Shown here: in pieces, positions 8,466 through 17,688 of the stretch
How positions within the stretch are numbered: the first letter of the stretch is position 1
Layout of the letters: the number at the start of each line of letters is the position of its first letter
DNA from: Gnetum montanum
Lineage: Eukaryota; Streptophyta; Gnetopsida; Gnetales; Gnetaceae
Assembly: GCA_015680685.1 (NCBI GenBank)
Contig: MNCI01001324.1
Location: forward strand, 274,513 to 295,639
Direction of reading: 5' to 3'
Length of the DNA: 21,127 nt
The notes under the pieces: generated by a model
What the model saw: only the letters and a program-made list of their open reading frames with translations
Told to the model about the DNA's origin: nothing
Databases searched by the model: none
Translations under genes and position numbers: made by a program

Positions 8466-8590
8466 TTTATGATTATATATAAGGAAGAAAACCTAAAAAA
8501 ACATCTCTAAAATCCTTGGGCTTTTTCTCTAGACTTTCTCTTTGATGATTTGATGTACTTTAATTTTTAAAATCTAATTATTTATTTTTT
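8466..8590 (+). mobile_element. 3'-end-only copy C of the DUF4283 retrogene family
   Basis: AAGGAAGAAAACCTAAAAAA at 8481-8500, with the following CATCTCTAAAAT, matches AAGGATGAAAACCTAAAAAA at 9782-9801 in copy B. It continues through a CTTTCTCTTTGATGATTTGATG-like stretch to a T/A-rich end. Only the last 110 or so bp are present, as expected of strong 5' truncation by LINE-type reverse transcription. Confidence 0.5.
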
Positions 8591-8611
8591 GGATGTGCCT
8601 AGGATATTACA

Positions 8612-8755
8612 AGGAGGAGGGGCATCAAAATTGAAAGACTCTAAGACATATAGCCAACATGATGCATTAGAAAAAATATAAAGGAATACAATGATGGCTC
8701 AAATTGATAATCTATTGCTTAATAAAATAATGAGCTAACCATTTGAGCCACTTAT
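8612..8755 (-). mobile_element. tRNA-derived SINE-like element, copy g (best full copy on - strand)
   Basis: On the minus strand box A, TGGCTCAAATGG (8750-8739), matches TRGYNNARNNGG at all positions. A degenerate box B, TATCAATTT, lies near 8710-8702. TTGAGCCATCATTGTATTCC, TTGGCTATATGTCTTAGAG and the end GATGCCCCTCCTCC (8625-8612) then follow the family order. Confidence 0.6.
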
Positions 8756-8759
8756 CACT

Positions 8760-9194
8760 TGCATGCTCTTTGTTGTTTCTCTTCTCAACCGCAATAAAGC
8801 AAATTTTTAAAACATATGATTTCTATGGTATTCAACTAAGCCATTTAAAATGTCTTTTCTTAATCTTTTAAGCACTACCACAAACTTCCCCTAATAAAAT
8901 AGTTGATGTTTCCTACTAATACTCTATGATAAACTTCATTTACATAAGTCCTATTAACACATATGATGCTTAGCCAATACACAAACATTAAAATTCAACT
9001 TTTTCAAAAATTTTATATACCATATTTACAATGGGAGTTATTTAAAGAGGGTCCGATCTCCTTTGAGGTGAGACTTTTACAATTATTTGAATACAAATTC
9101 GATAAGCAAACATGCATTAACGAATATAAGAGCATTGTCAAATCCTTTTAACTCCATTCAAATCCTTTTAGAACTTTCTCAAATGTAATTTTTC
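8760..9194. other. A/T-rich sequence, no recognised feature
   Basis: It holds one short open frame of 62 codons (8963-9151, +) with no domain that I recognise and no counterpart elsewhere in the window, so I do not call it a gene. ATTCAAATCCTTTTA repeats around 9135-9170. Confidence 0.4.
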
Positions 9195-9905
9195 TTAACC
9201 TTCCATGGTCACATGTTTGATTCATGTCCTTTTATGCTATGAAAAAAGGCAATACAAGCACATCAACAATAAGCTACTAAGGTTTCTTCTACAAATGTTA
9301 TAGATCATACTAGGGTTTTTTCTATAGATGCTACAAATCCTCCGATGATTCCTTTTGGTGACATTTCAATAGTTAGCTGACCTTTTTTTGTTACTGTTGT
9401 TCAGTATAATGTATCTTTGAGAAAGGTTTCAATGCAATCAATTTCAAAAAATTCTTCAATTGCTAAGGGGAAATAGATATACATTCTTCAGGTTTCACAT
9501 AATCCTATTGTTGATTCAAATGGTCCTTCATAATAAAAAACATTGAGGAAGTCTATCTATTGGCGATTATATGACAAATCTTTAGAATGAACAATATGTT
9601 CAAGATATTTTAAGTGCTAATAATTTGTTTGTAGCTATTGGTCAAGATATAGAGATAATATCTTTTTATAATGTTGATTCTATTGATAAGGTACAGGCTT
9701 CCTCCCTCTCCACTCAATGTTAAACTTTTTTTGAAATATCTGATTTCCTACCCTAGAGGAAGGTTTTTTAGGATTGGTTGTAAGGATGAAAACCTAAAAA
9801 AACATCCCCAAAATAATTACGTCTTTTCTTTTTATTGATTTAGAGCTTCTTTTCTCTTTGTAGTACTCCTTTGCTTTTGTACTCTAGATTTTTATTTTTA
9901 ATATA
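9195..9905 (+). pseudogene. DUF4283/zinc-knuckle retrogene, copy B, 5'-truncated
   Basis: It starts inside the zinc knuckle (GHMFDSCPFML near 9206-9240). The frame then continues through KVSSTNVIDHTRVFSIDATN, an NVSLRKV block, and KGK-stop (ending 9476), with further coding-like sequence SLSIGDYMTNL (about 9551-9583), a VQDIL block and an IISF block. The 3' end near 9905 is TTTGTACTCTAG plus a T/A-rich tract. Each block aligns with minus-strand copy A at the protein level, both reaching the same KGK-stop. Copies A and B thus form a diverged inverted pair about 3-4 kb apart. No RT follows. In-frame stops (for example after SIVS) show it is dead. Confidence 0.6.
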
Positions 9906-9927
9906 TATATATTTTGAGGTCCAAAAC

Positions 9928-10029
9928 CTAAACTTTAACCTTAAGCAACTTAAGACAATTTTAATTTTTTAAAAATAAAGTTAAAATTTTTCTCAAACTT
10001 TAACCTTAAACAATGTCAAACAATTTTAA
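9928..10029 (+). repeat. Two-copy imperfect tandem repeat, period 65 bp
   Basis: AAACTTTAACCTTAA at 9930-9944 recurs at 9995-10009, each followed about 10-15 bp later by ACAATTTTAA. The intervening sequence is A/T-rich. It lies just after the end of retrogene copy B and an (AT)n run. Confidence 0.65.
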
Positions 10030-10299
10030 GTTTCTTTTTTAAAAATTTGTTTTTAACTGAACCTAGTTCAGATCTTAATGAAAGCTTAAGCATTGGATAC
10101 CCTTTTTACAATAATATTATAATCTCATGCCGGCCTGCCTTGCTGTACAGATTTGTTTGAAAAGGGTTATTTAGATGTTTTTTTTTTTCACAAAAAACAT
10201 TACCTACACGTGTTAACCTGTTTTGCGATGAGTTTGCATACTTCTGTTTTCGAAGAGTAAAATCACCGCAGGCTTTAGAGTTTTTTTTTTTTTTGTTAA

Positions 10300-10480
10300 T
10301 TATCACCGGTGCAAATTCGGACTGCGGTTCGTTTTTTTTCCTTGTGAGCGGTGCAAATTGGGGAAAATTTTGGGCAGTTACAAACTGTAATGCCGTGGCA
10401 AAGAGCTGCAGTCTGCTTTGTGTTTTACGTTTGAGCCCGCTTCGTTGCTGAGCCCTAACAAGTCTATCCCCGTAGAGACG
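10300..10480 (+). promoter_or_regulatory. Putative RPL7 promoter region
   Basis: The 11-mer CGGTGCAAATT occurs twice in direct orientation, at 10307-10317 and 10349-10359. AGCCCTAA at 10451-10458 resembles the telo-box core common in plant ribosomal protein promoters, and a TGGGCA at 10371-10376 is one base off a site II element. No clear TATA box is present, as is usual for ribosomal protein genes. CpG frequency rises sharply from about 10200 to 10560 compared with the surrounding repeats, consistent with an unmethylated promoter. The transcription start is not determined. Confidence 0.45.
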
Positions 10481-10551
10481 TTAAACCCTCCCAGCAGCCG
10501 TCCTGGTACGCGTTAAATCGTCGCAGCAACCGTCTCTGGTACAGGGTCAGG
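10400..10551 (+). other. RPL7: Probable 5' leader exon of RPL7
   Basis: The 3' boundary is a strong donor, CAGG/GTAAGT, at 10551/10552. The 5' boundary is a guess, because no start signal is visible. The stretch holds AAACCCTC at 10483-10490, a telo-box variant, within a two-unit tandem duplication (10478-10542). Assignment as leader rests on the donor site, CpG content and the good acceptor just two bases upstream of the RPL7 ATG. Confidence 0.5.
10478..10542 (+). repeat. Tandem duplication (32 + 33 bp) in the RPL7 leader
   Basis: Unit 1 (10478-10509) and unit 2 (10510-10542) abut exactly. Shared blocks are CGTTAAA, CAGCARCCGTC and CTGGTAC, with about seven differences including one inserted base. 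Unit 1 keeps AAACCCTC where unit 2 has AAATCGTC, so only the first retains the telo-box-like core. Confidence 0.75.
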
Positions 10552-13500
10552 GTAAGTTCTACGTGAACTCGAATATGTTCGTAATTATTTGCATCTCTTT
10601 TTCTTTCTAGGAATATGAGATCAGTAATATTCGACTTTCAGTTGTTATTTCACACTAATATACTTCGGTACCAAAAGTAATAGCGAAAAAACTCAGTTTC
10701 ATACAGATAATGCTGGTTTTAAATGTCCTGTATTACAGTTTTGGTTGCTTTTCCAAATTTTTTGTGTGCAAACAGACGTTTAAGTAAATCTCGAAATTCT
10801 CCAACTCGGAGGGGATAACTATGATTTTTTTGCTTCATTGGGCACTGGCGGCGAGGAAGCCTCACTTTTCTGTCCTGTATTTGATATGTAAAACACGCAG
10901 TTTCATGGACGAACAGTGCTATATGATAAATTGTTTTAACCATGGAATGAAGATTTGAATTGTACTTGATAGTTGCAAGGTTATCCTATTATTCAACGTT
11001 GACTTAAAAAAAAAAACTCAATTGAAAAGATTTATCTGCATTGATTTTTTTCATGTCAAAAAGCTTCCATTTCACTTATGAAATCAACGAATCTAGCTCT
11101 TTTTTTTTAAAATGATAATCCATTGATGATACAGATTCGTGCTTATGAAGACAAAAAAAGCAATGATAAGTTTAATTTATCAGCCTTCACACTTGCCTTT
11201 ATAGTCTTTGAGAAACTTAATAGGAATGAGAGATACAATCCAAGGTTTCTGTATCCTAGTTGCACATAAAGTCTTGACTGGCCATGTAAATACGATGGAT
11301 CATTAGCAAAGAACTTGGTAAAAGTCTAGCTTTGTTCGTGTGAATAGTCTTTCAACTGCTAACTTTGCAAATGGCTTTACGAAAAGCAGTTTGCAGTGTC
11401 TAATTTTCTTTATTATTAATCTTAATGGTAATCCGAATCAAGAAATTCTTGTTAAAAATGAAATCCTTTATGAAAATAGCCTTTTCTTCATTACAGAACA
11501 CCTGTTTTATTCATGATGTTACGCTAACGTTCAGGGTTCAAAATTTCCCCAAGAGCAAGTTCAATAACAAAATAGGCCATGGGATTTTCCAGAATCATCT
11601 AGATGACTCCAGAGGATTTTGAATCTTTTGTTTCACCTTTTTGATCATTGTTAAAGGAGTGAACAGGAACCTAATAATATGCTATGGAGTGGTCTGTAAT
11701 GTTTCTTTAACTAAAATGTTTAAAAACGGCTTGTTCAACTGGAACTTGTTATAATTATGGATCTGGCTTTTGATAGTTGTTAATGGTGAAAGAGCACTCA
11801 TAATGCTGACTTCATGTGGCAATGATGATGAAACAAACCTGTTAAATCAAAATTTTCTGGATCATAGGAGATGCCAAACATGAGCTGAAGTGATGAAGAA
11901 TGTAGGAAAAAAAAAAAAAACGCTTCGATTTTAACCTAAAAGTACCTGATTTCTTATAGAAGAATGAACGGGTGATTGTTGAAATCTTATCCATTCTCTG
12001 ACCATCTGCATTTCAGATGTTGTAATCATATGGATAAGTTGCTTCTATCCGTGGGAGTGCTTTTGTTTCATTAATCATTTTCTGGAACAGAAGATCGTGC
12101 TTTAAGCTAACTATGTTTTGGAAGTTTCCTGAGAATATTTCAGCCCCCTCCCCATAATACCAGGTGTATGCCGCATCGAATCTCTCAATATAGTCAACTT
12201 TTGATTGTTGGAACTTGTTACATGAATCCTACTGGTCATGGTTTAATCCACACATTAAGTGCTAACATATAAAACTTTCTAAAAAAGAGTGAAAGCTGGA
12301 CTCCAATAGATTCAAGGAATCTTTTTTGTATGTAATAAAAGCTTCAGTTTCACTTTTTATATTTATAACAGTCATATTAAAATTTATAAATGCAATTCAG
12401 CTTTACTGCATATTATAAGTTGATATCCGCCATTGTTCATTGGTGTGCGCTGGCTACTGTCACATTTCAACTAAATTTGTATAACAATGCCCCACTTATT
12501 AGCTCATATGCTTACAATGTTGGCATAATTGGGTGTCAGTTAAACTTGCTTAAGCATACCATAGTATTTTCAAAGAGACTTCGTAACATTATGTGAACTG
12601 TATTGATTTGATCCAGGGTCTTAGTTCAGCCATCTTTTTTGTAGATGATAATGGGCTATGTTATATAATGATGCTTTAAAGTTGCACGTGTTGGGAATTG
12701 TGTAACGTTGTAATAAATTTGGGTGCCAAATAGTAGCATTTTTTAAGAAATTAATTAAAATTTTAGCATCATGCCTTTAGGTAACATTGTTGGACGAAAC
12801 TTGAAGTTTTGATTTAAGGCTTGTTTTGGTCATTAACTGTTTGGCTGGGGTTTATTAAAGCATTCCTCAATTTGTATTTGTTTTGGTCTTCATCTTTTTA
12901 TTTTCATCTTTATTTGTGATTCTGCCTGCACGTTTGACTCTGTTTTTGCAAAAGTTGTAGTAGGCATTTAGGAATTTGGAAAAGATAGGTTCTGATAAAA
13001 CTGCAGCTACTGTTTTCCATGGTTAATTTGTTCCTAGACTTGCTTAGTCAGGATGATTTGATGGTCGATCTGCTTGAGGTGTAATGGGATATGGGTTGAT
13101 GCCTTGGATTCCTGAATTATTTTCATTATCCATTTTACCAAAGGATATGCTTGTATGCTAATGAATTAACTATTATAAAACCTTTTTTGGCCAAGAGGCC
13201 AACTACAAGTTGGTTGGACTTTGTCATAGAAAATAAATAATTATGGGTATGTATTGGTTGGATTTTGTAATGGAAAATTAATAATTATTGCCATAACACT
13301 GCCCCAACAGAAACTTTTTGGCCAATAATAGTGAGCTAAGAGATGCCGTTTTTCATGTGAATTATTATGGGCATGAAATGAAATGGCTTGGCCAATTACC
13401 GACACAAAATTTAAGACTAAACAAATGCCATGGCAAAAATCATCCAGCACCGGTCTTTGATTTTTTTCAACATGAAAATCAATTCTTAAGGAATGAATTC

Positions 13501-14034
13501 TGGGATTTCATTGATTTGAAAACTGAAAAAGATTCCCTCAGCCAAATAATAGATATACACCATAAACATGTAGCTAAACTAGTATGCAAATTCAATTTTC
13601 TAATTTATTGCAAGGTTTTGACTAGTGATTGTTTTGTTTCTAATAAATATTTCTAATTGCTTGCCAAAGATGGTGAATGATACTTTGGTACGCTCCATTG
13701 CTTGGTGTTTGTACCATCACATTACTGTGAGCCAAAGCTTTCTTGTCGATTTAATCCATACCAAGGTTGTTGATCCTTTTCTATTTTTGAAGGTTTTGAC
13801 ACTTTCCATAGCATGTTTTCACTGTAGCATGCCTTTTATTCTTTTTGGTTTTTTGTTTAATGTTTCTGGGTGGTCACATCTGGCAATGAACTATTCATCT
13901 ATATCTTGAAGCAATTATAATAGTGCAGGTTGTATCTTTATATAATGCTTTTTTTTACAAAATTATTTTGTCTTATTGTAGAATGAATTTGTAAATCTAT
14001 TTGATGTTTTCCTGAACTTAACTGTTTGTTTCAG
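10552..14034 (+). other. RPL7: Putative 3.48-kb leader intron of RPL7
   Basis: The donor GTAAGT is at 10552 and the acceptor TTTGTTTCAG ends at 14034, after a T-rich tract. The interior is A/T-rich. I see no copies of the repeat families found on either side, apart from a short local duplication at 13210-13289. Open frames inside (13318-13656 and 13625-13909, +; 10719-10943, -) have no recognised domains. I looked for box C/D snoRNAs, since such introns often host them, and found no convincing one. The length and use of this intron need transcript evidence. Confidence 0.5.
13210..13289 (+). repeat. Local 44-bp-period duplication in the leader intron
   Basis: TTGGTTGGACTTTGTCATAG at 13210-13229 recurs as TTGGTTGGATTTTGTAATGG at 13254-13273. 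Both are followed by a GAAAAT and ATAATTAT block. Two copies only; it is likely a small slippage or unequal-exchange duplication. Confidence 0.7.
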
Positions 14035-14036
14035 AT

Positions 14037-15479
14037 ATGGCCGATGAGCAGACAAAAGATGTTGCAGTCATTCCAGAAACTGTACTGAAGAAAAGAAAAC
14101 GGAATGAAAATTGGGGAAAGGATAAGAGCCAGCGTCTATCTGCAATAAAATCCAAAAGAGCTGAAGATCAGAAACTGATTTTCAAAAGGGCTGAACAATA
14201 TATCAAAGAGTATAGAGACCAGGTGAGGGTGGTTTTCACAAGTTTGTGAGTGATTTTGTCACTAAAGGATCATGCATTTCTGTAGTTTTTAGTCACACAT
14301 TTTTCTGGCAACATGTGATTAGTGACTCTGTTCATTTTTGTTAACTTAAAAATTTTGTGTTAAACTAGGAAAGAGATTTCCTTAGGCTTAAACGCTCTGC
14401 AAAGCGGAAAGGTGGTTGCTGTGTTGAGCCAGAGGCAAAGCTCTTATTTGTCATCCGCATTCGTGGGTATGTTGGTGTTCTCCTGAAACTTTACAAGAAA
14501 TCTAAATGCTTCCTAACAGCATTATAAGATTTTTTTCCCATTTAGCGATGTTATCCTTTAGTATTTCTTTTAAAATCTTAGTTGCTGCTTACTGATTTTG
14601 AAGAACCGAAGCTACAAGGCAATATGTTTGCAAAGTTATCAGGAAACTTTGCTTTATCTGGAAAGCCAAACTTATTGTTTTCTTACTCTATAACATGATT
14701 GATTTTTACCATAATCAGGATCAATGATATGCATCCAAAGACTAGAAAAATTTTGAATTTGCTTCGTCTGAGGCAGGTAAGTGTTCTTATTGGCAAGTAC
14801 TGGAGTTATGGATGATTTATGAAATTCTTTGTTTGTTTGTTTTTTATGTTTTTGTTTTGTGTATATATATTTAATGAATGCACATTTGGCATTGTTAGAT
14901 TTGTATTGGCGTCTTTCTTAAGGTCAACAAGTCCACGATGGATATGCTACAGGCGGTTCAACCATATGTGACTTATGGGTAGGCATTATAAGTTGAATTT
15001 GGAAAACTACACCAAATGCAGTTAATCTTTACAACTCTTTCTCCTTACTGTGTAGGTATCCTAATTTAAAAAGCATCACAGAACTTATTCACAAAAGGGG
15101 TTTCGGAGAGGTGAACAACCAGCGAGTTCCTTTGACAGACAATAACATAATTGAGCAGGTATTTTTAAGTTCCTTGTTCTTGTAATGACTATCAGTATTT
15201 GTTAAAATTTGTTCTAGTTATAGTTGCATGGCATTCTTCTCAAACTTGAAGTTTTCAAAATAGGCTTTGGGACAAGAGGGAATTCTTTGCATTGAAGATC
15301 TTGTTCATGAGATTGCATCAGTTGGCCCAAACTTCACAAAAGCCAATAACTTTTTATGGCCATTTAAACTGAATTCTCCTTCTGGAATATTGAAAAAGAA
15401 CCGGAACCAGTGGTTTCAAAGACGGGATGCTGGAAACAGGGAGGACAAAATAAATGACCTGATTGGGAGCATGAATTAG
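14037..15479 (+). CDS. RPL7: 60S ribosomal protein L7 (uL30), six coding exons
   Basis: Joined coding exons are 14037-14222, 14369-14466, 14719-14776, 14899-14978, 15056-15158 and 15264-15479. All five introns are GT-AG and 77-252 bp long, and the product is 246 residues, the usual length for the family. Residues 1-80 are the basic L30 N-terminal extension ([18 protein letters not shown]). LLFVIRIRG (residues 87-95) opens the L30 fold, followed by [41 protein letters not shown] and NNFLWPFKL, ending [10 protein letters not shown]. The protein binds 25S rRNA in the large subunit. The ATG lies two bases after a strong acceptor, and there is no stop or frameshift. Unusual residues are Cys79-Cys80 and Arg228-Arg229, where plant homologues I recall have Phe-Tyr and Gly-Gly. 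It may therefore be a diverged but apparently intact paralogue. Confidence 0.95.
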
Positions 15480-16308
15480 AAATAGGTGGACAATCTAACT
15501 CTACAGGCATCGCTTTCCTTCCACAAACTAAATACAAATGTTTCTATGTAAGGGATTGCCATATGAGCTGTTTATTCTCTCTCTTGGAAGGTTAGTGGTG
15601 ATTTTTTGCGAATAACTTCTTTATTTTGGTTCCTTTTACATGGGATGATCCGTCGTATCGGATGGATCTCTTATTAGAACATCTGCCATGTGAACCTGTT
15701 GATTGTTTTGTGGATGCAAAACGTTAATATATTACTAAGATATCAAGAATTTTTTGAAATAGGTGTGGAATTGAAGTTGTCTTATATATTCAGGACGGAC
15801 ATGTAGTGGTTGTTTACTCGAAAATTTTATTGTGTTTCTATTGTATAATTTATACTATGATTCCTGTAAGTTGCAAGTTCTTTGAGACGTAACGTTATTT
15901 TAGTATCTGCCAATGCAATATTTGGATTTCTCCCCACCTTTAATCAATTTATTTTGTTCAACCACACTCTCGGGAGCAAAGAATTCGATCCTAATGTTCA
16001 AGACCTGTAAATATTAATTCTGGTATCATTTGTTTGTCTATGTTAAGCTCTTGAGGGTAAAGGATCCTTACCATTTAACAAAACCAAACGTTTTAATTTG
16101 TTTTATGAACGATGAGGGTTCATGAACACATCACGGGTCCAAACTCGTCAAAACAGGATCGTCGCGTTGGATTTAGATATTAGTTTTGACATACTATGAA
16201 TGACATTGACTTAGAAGTTGATAAGCCATAGCTTGTAAAATACCACTTTCGTTCCGTTAAATTTAACCAAGTATTAAAAGTGGAGATCAGTGGACTTCTG
16301 CAAGAGGA
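15480..16308 (+). other. RPL7 3' UTR and downstream intergenic sequence
   Basis: No coding feature is present. The transcript end probably lies in the first 450 bases, where TATA/ATTTAT-rich stretches (about 15720-15860) could act as plant polyadenylation elements. A canonical AATAAA was not found. No repeat family matching elsewhere in the window was seen. Confidence 0.4.
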
Positions 16309-16457
16309 TGTAACTCACTGATTTGGCTTTCAATTATTGCTGAGATCGTGCAAGAGTATCAATTATTGCTGCGATTTTTGTGTAACTCACTGATTTGAGT
16401 TTCAATTATTGGTGCGATCTGTGTACTGTTTTGTTTCCATTATTGCTGTGATTTTTA
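16309..16457 (+). repeat. 72-bp tandem duplication containing nested CAATTATTGCTG units
   Basis: TGTAACTCACTGATTTG at 16309-16325 is exactly repeated at 16381-16397. TTTCAATTATTGCTGAGATC at 16328-16347 has relatives at about 16357, 16400 (TTTCAATTATTGGTGCGATC) and 16435 (TTCCATTATTGCTGTGATTT), so each 72-bp unit holds two shorter related units. Confidence 0.8.
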
Positions 16458-16940
16458 TGTACCGAACCTGTGCTGAAATGGTGGGTTTTAATGTTTTCTT
16501 TTCCCGAAGTCTAAAGAATTGGTAACAAAAGATCTGGCTCCTCATATTTGTTTTGATAGGATAAAGCTACGATGATAATGATGATAGCTGAAAGAATTGG
16601 TATTCAATAACTTAATGCGCAAGTCATGATAAAGGATGTTAATTGTAGTTTGCAGAATTTGAATTCAAATCTTAATACTTCTGATGAGATATAAAGAAAT
16701 TTAACAATAAAAAGATTGAATTTTGTTTGTATATGCATCTTGTGTCTTTTGACGTATCTGCATATGAATTTTGTTGTGTTGTGTGTTTTAATTATTATTA
16801 AGATCATAGTTGAAATTGTTGTTTACAATGGTTTTTTTTAGTCAAACAAACATCCTAAGTAAGATAGTTCTATTGAAGGAATAAGAAAAAAACCAACATA
16901 TAAACTACAATACATATTGCTATTTTGGAGACAATTAAAT
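16458..16940. other. A/T-rich intergenic sequence with left arm of a direct repeat
   Basis: 16604-16660 (AATGCGCAAGTCATGAT and following) is matched by 17638-17685. The rest has no coding content; a 67-codon minus-strand frame at 16604-16807 has no recognised domain. Confidence 0.5.
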
Positions 16941-17440
16941 AACATTGTTGTAATTATTTTTCCCCTTGAAATTGTGCTTTGTCTTTCCAAATAGCCAAGG
17001 CAACAATCTGAACTAAAGTTAGGCTTCTTGACCTTAATTGAAAAACACTAAAATTTTATTCATGCCATGCCACAAACTAAATAAACAACCAACCACCAAA
17101 TAAATGATGGAAGTCATGTGTATAACTTACCTTGTTGTTCCATGTAATGATGTTGCCAAGCTAACAAAAAATCATTCATAGAATTTAGGCACATGTGGTG
17201 ACTTTTTGGCACTTTGGTTGAGAATATTTCAAATATTCCAAATAAATGGGCAATTTATAAAAACATGATTAGAGTAGTTTTTGTTGTTGAAGAACATAAG
17301 ACACAACTTGGATCCTCCATAATATTCTTCTATGTAAGATGTTGACTAGTGGGTAATTTTTCATGAAGCATCTTATTGGCATAGAGACAAATGTGAGGAG
17401 TAAACATGAGATTCTTGATGTCTACCCAATATTACTCTTT
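16940..17440 (-). pseudogene. LINE reverse-transcriptase C-terminal (zf-RVT) remnant
   Basis: On the minus strand one frame reads from WVDIKNLMFTPHICLYANK (17440 downward) through MLHEKLPTSQHL, then a stop, then a NIMEDPSCVLCSS block, and finally VALAIWKDKAQFQGE near 16965. This fits the zf-RVT pattern seen after RT in plant non-LTR elements: KLPT..NL, C.LC with a downstream His/Cys motif, and a terminal IW..R/K block. At least three in-frame stops, and the absence of RT upstream on this strand (17440-17690), show a short dead fragment. The same region can also end some RNase H-type retroproteins. Confidence 0.55.
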
Positions 17441-17637
17441 TTCCACATGGCATAAAGTGGTATAAGCCTTCTTTGTAGAGTATTTTGAATCACATCACTT
17501 CCATTGTGGATTATGCAAAGAAACATGCTCACAAAATCGATGTCTTACAAACTAAAGCTCTTTTACAAATTGAGGATGAAATAGTAATATTAGAAGCATC
17601 AACAAAGTGAAAGCCATCCTAGTTAAAAAATTATTAT
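17441..17637. other. Intergenic sequence between LINE remnant and direct repeat
   Basis: No domain was recognised. On the minus strand it lies where the RT part of the LINE would be, but no RT motif is readable. Confidence 0.35.
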
Positions 17638-17688
17638 TAAATAACGTAATGTGCAAGTCATGATGTTGATTACAATTTGCAAAACATA

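Larger units (their letters stand above)
16604..17685 (+). repeat. Direct repeats (about 50 bp) bracketing the LINE remnant
   Basis: 16604-16660 and 17638-17685 share AATAAC-TAATG-GCAAGTCATGAT and a TTGATTACAATTTGCA-like block (the left copy reads TTAATTGTAGTTTGCA), about 1.03 kb apart. They could be a segmental duplication, or the ends of an insertion carrying the zf-RVT fragment. They are too long and diverged for an ordinary LINE target-site duplication. Confidence 0.55.

Noticed and set aside
10719-10943. 74-codon minus-strand frame near the promoter
   Set aside because: No domain recognised and no supporting signals; a divergent promoter was considered but not supported.
11815-11892. 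Possible box C/D snoRNA in the RPL7 leader intron (ATGATGA near 11822, CTGA near 11884)
   Set aside because: There is no complementary terminal stem outside the boxes and no clear internal C'/D' pair; box C motifs are frequent by chance in A/T-rich DNA.
13318-13656. 112-codon open frame in the leader intron
   Set aside because: No recognisable domain, no plausible promoter, and it lies inside a presumed intron; A/T-rich sequence gives such frames by chance.
13625-13909. Hydrophobic 94-codon frame
   Set aside because: The hydrophobic composition follows from T-rich sequence; it overlaps another random frame and has no conserved motif.
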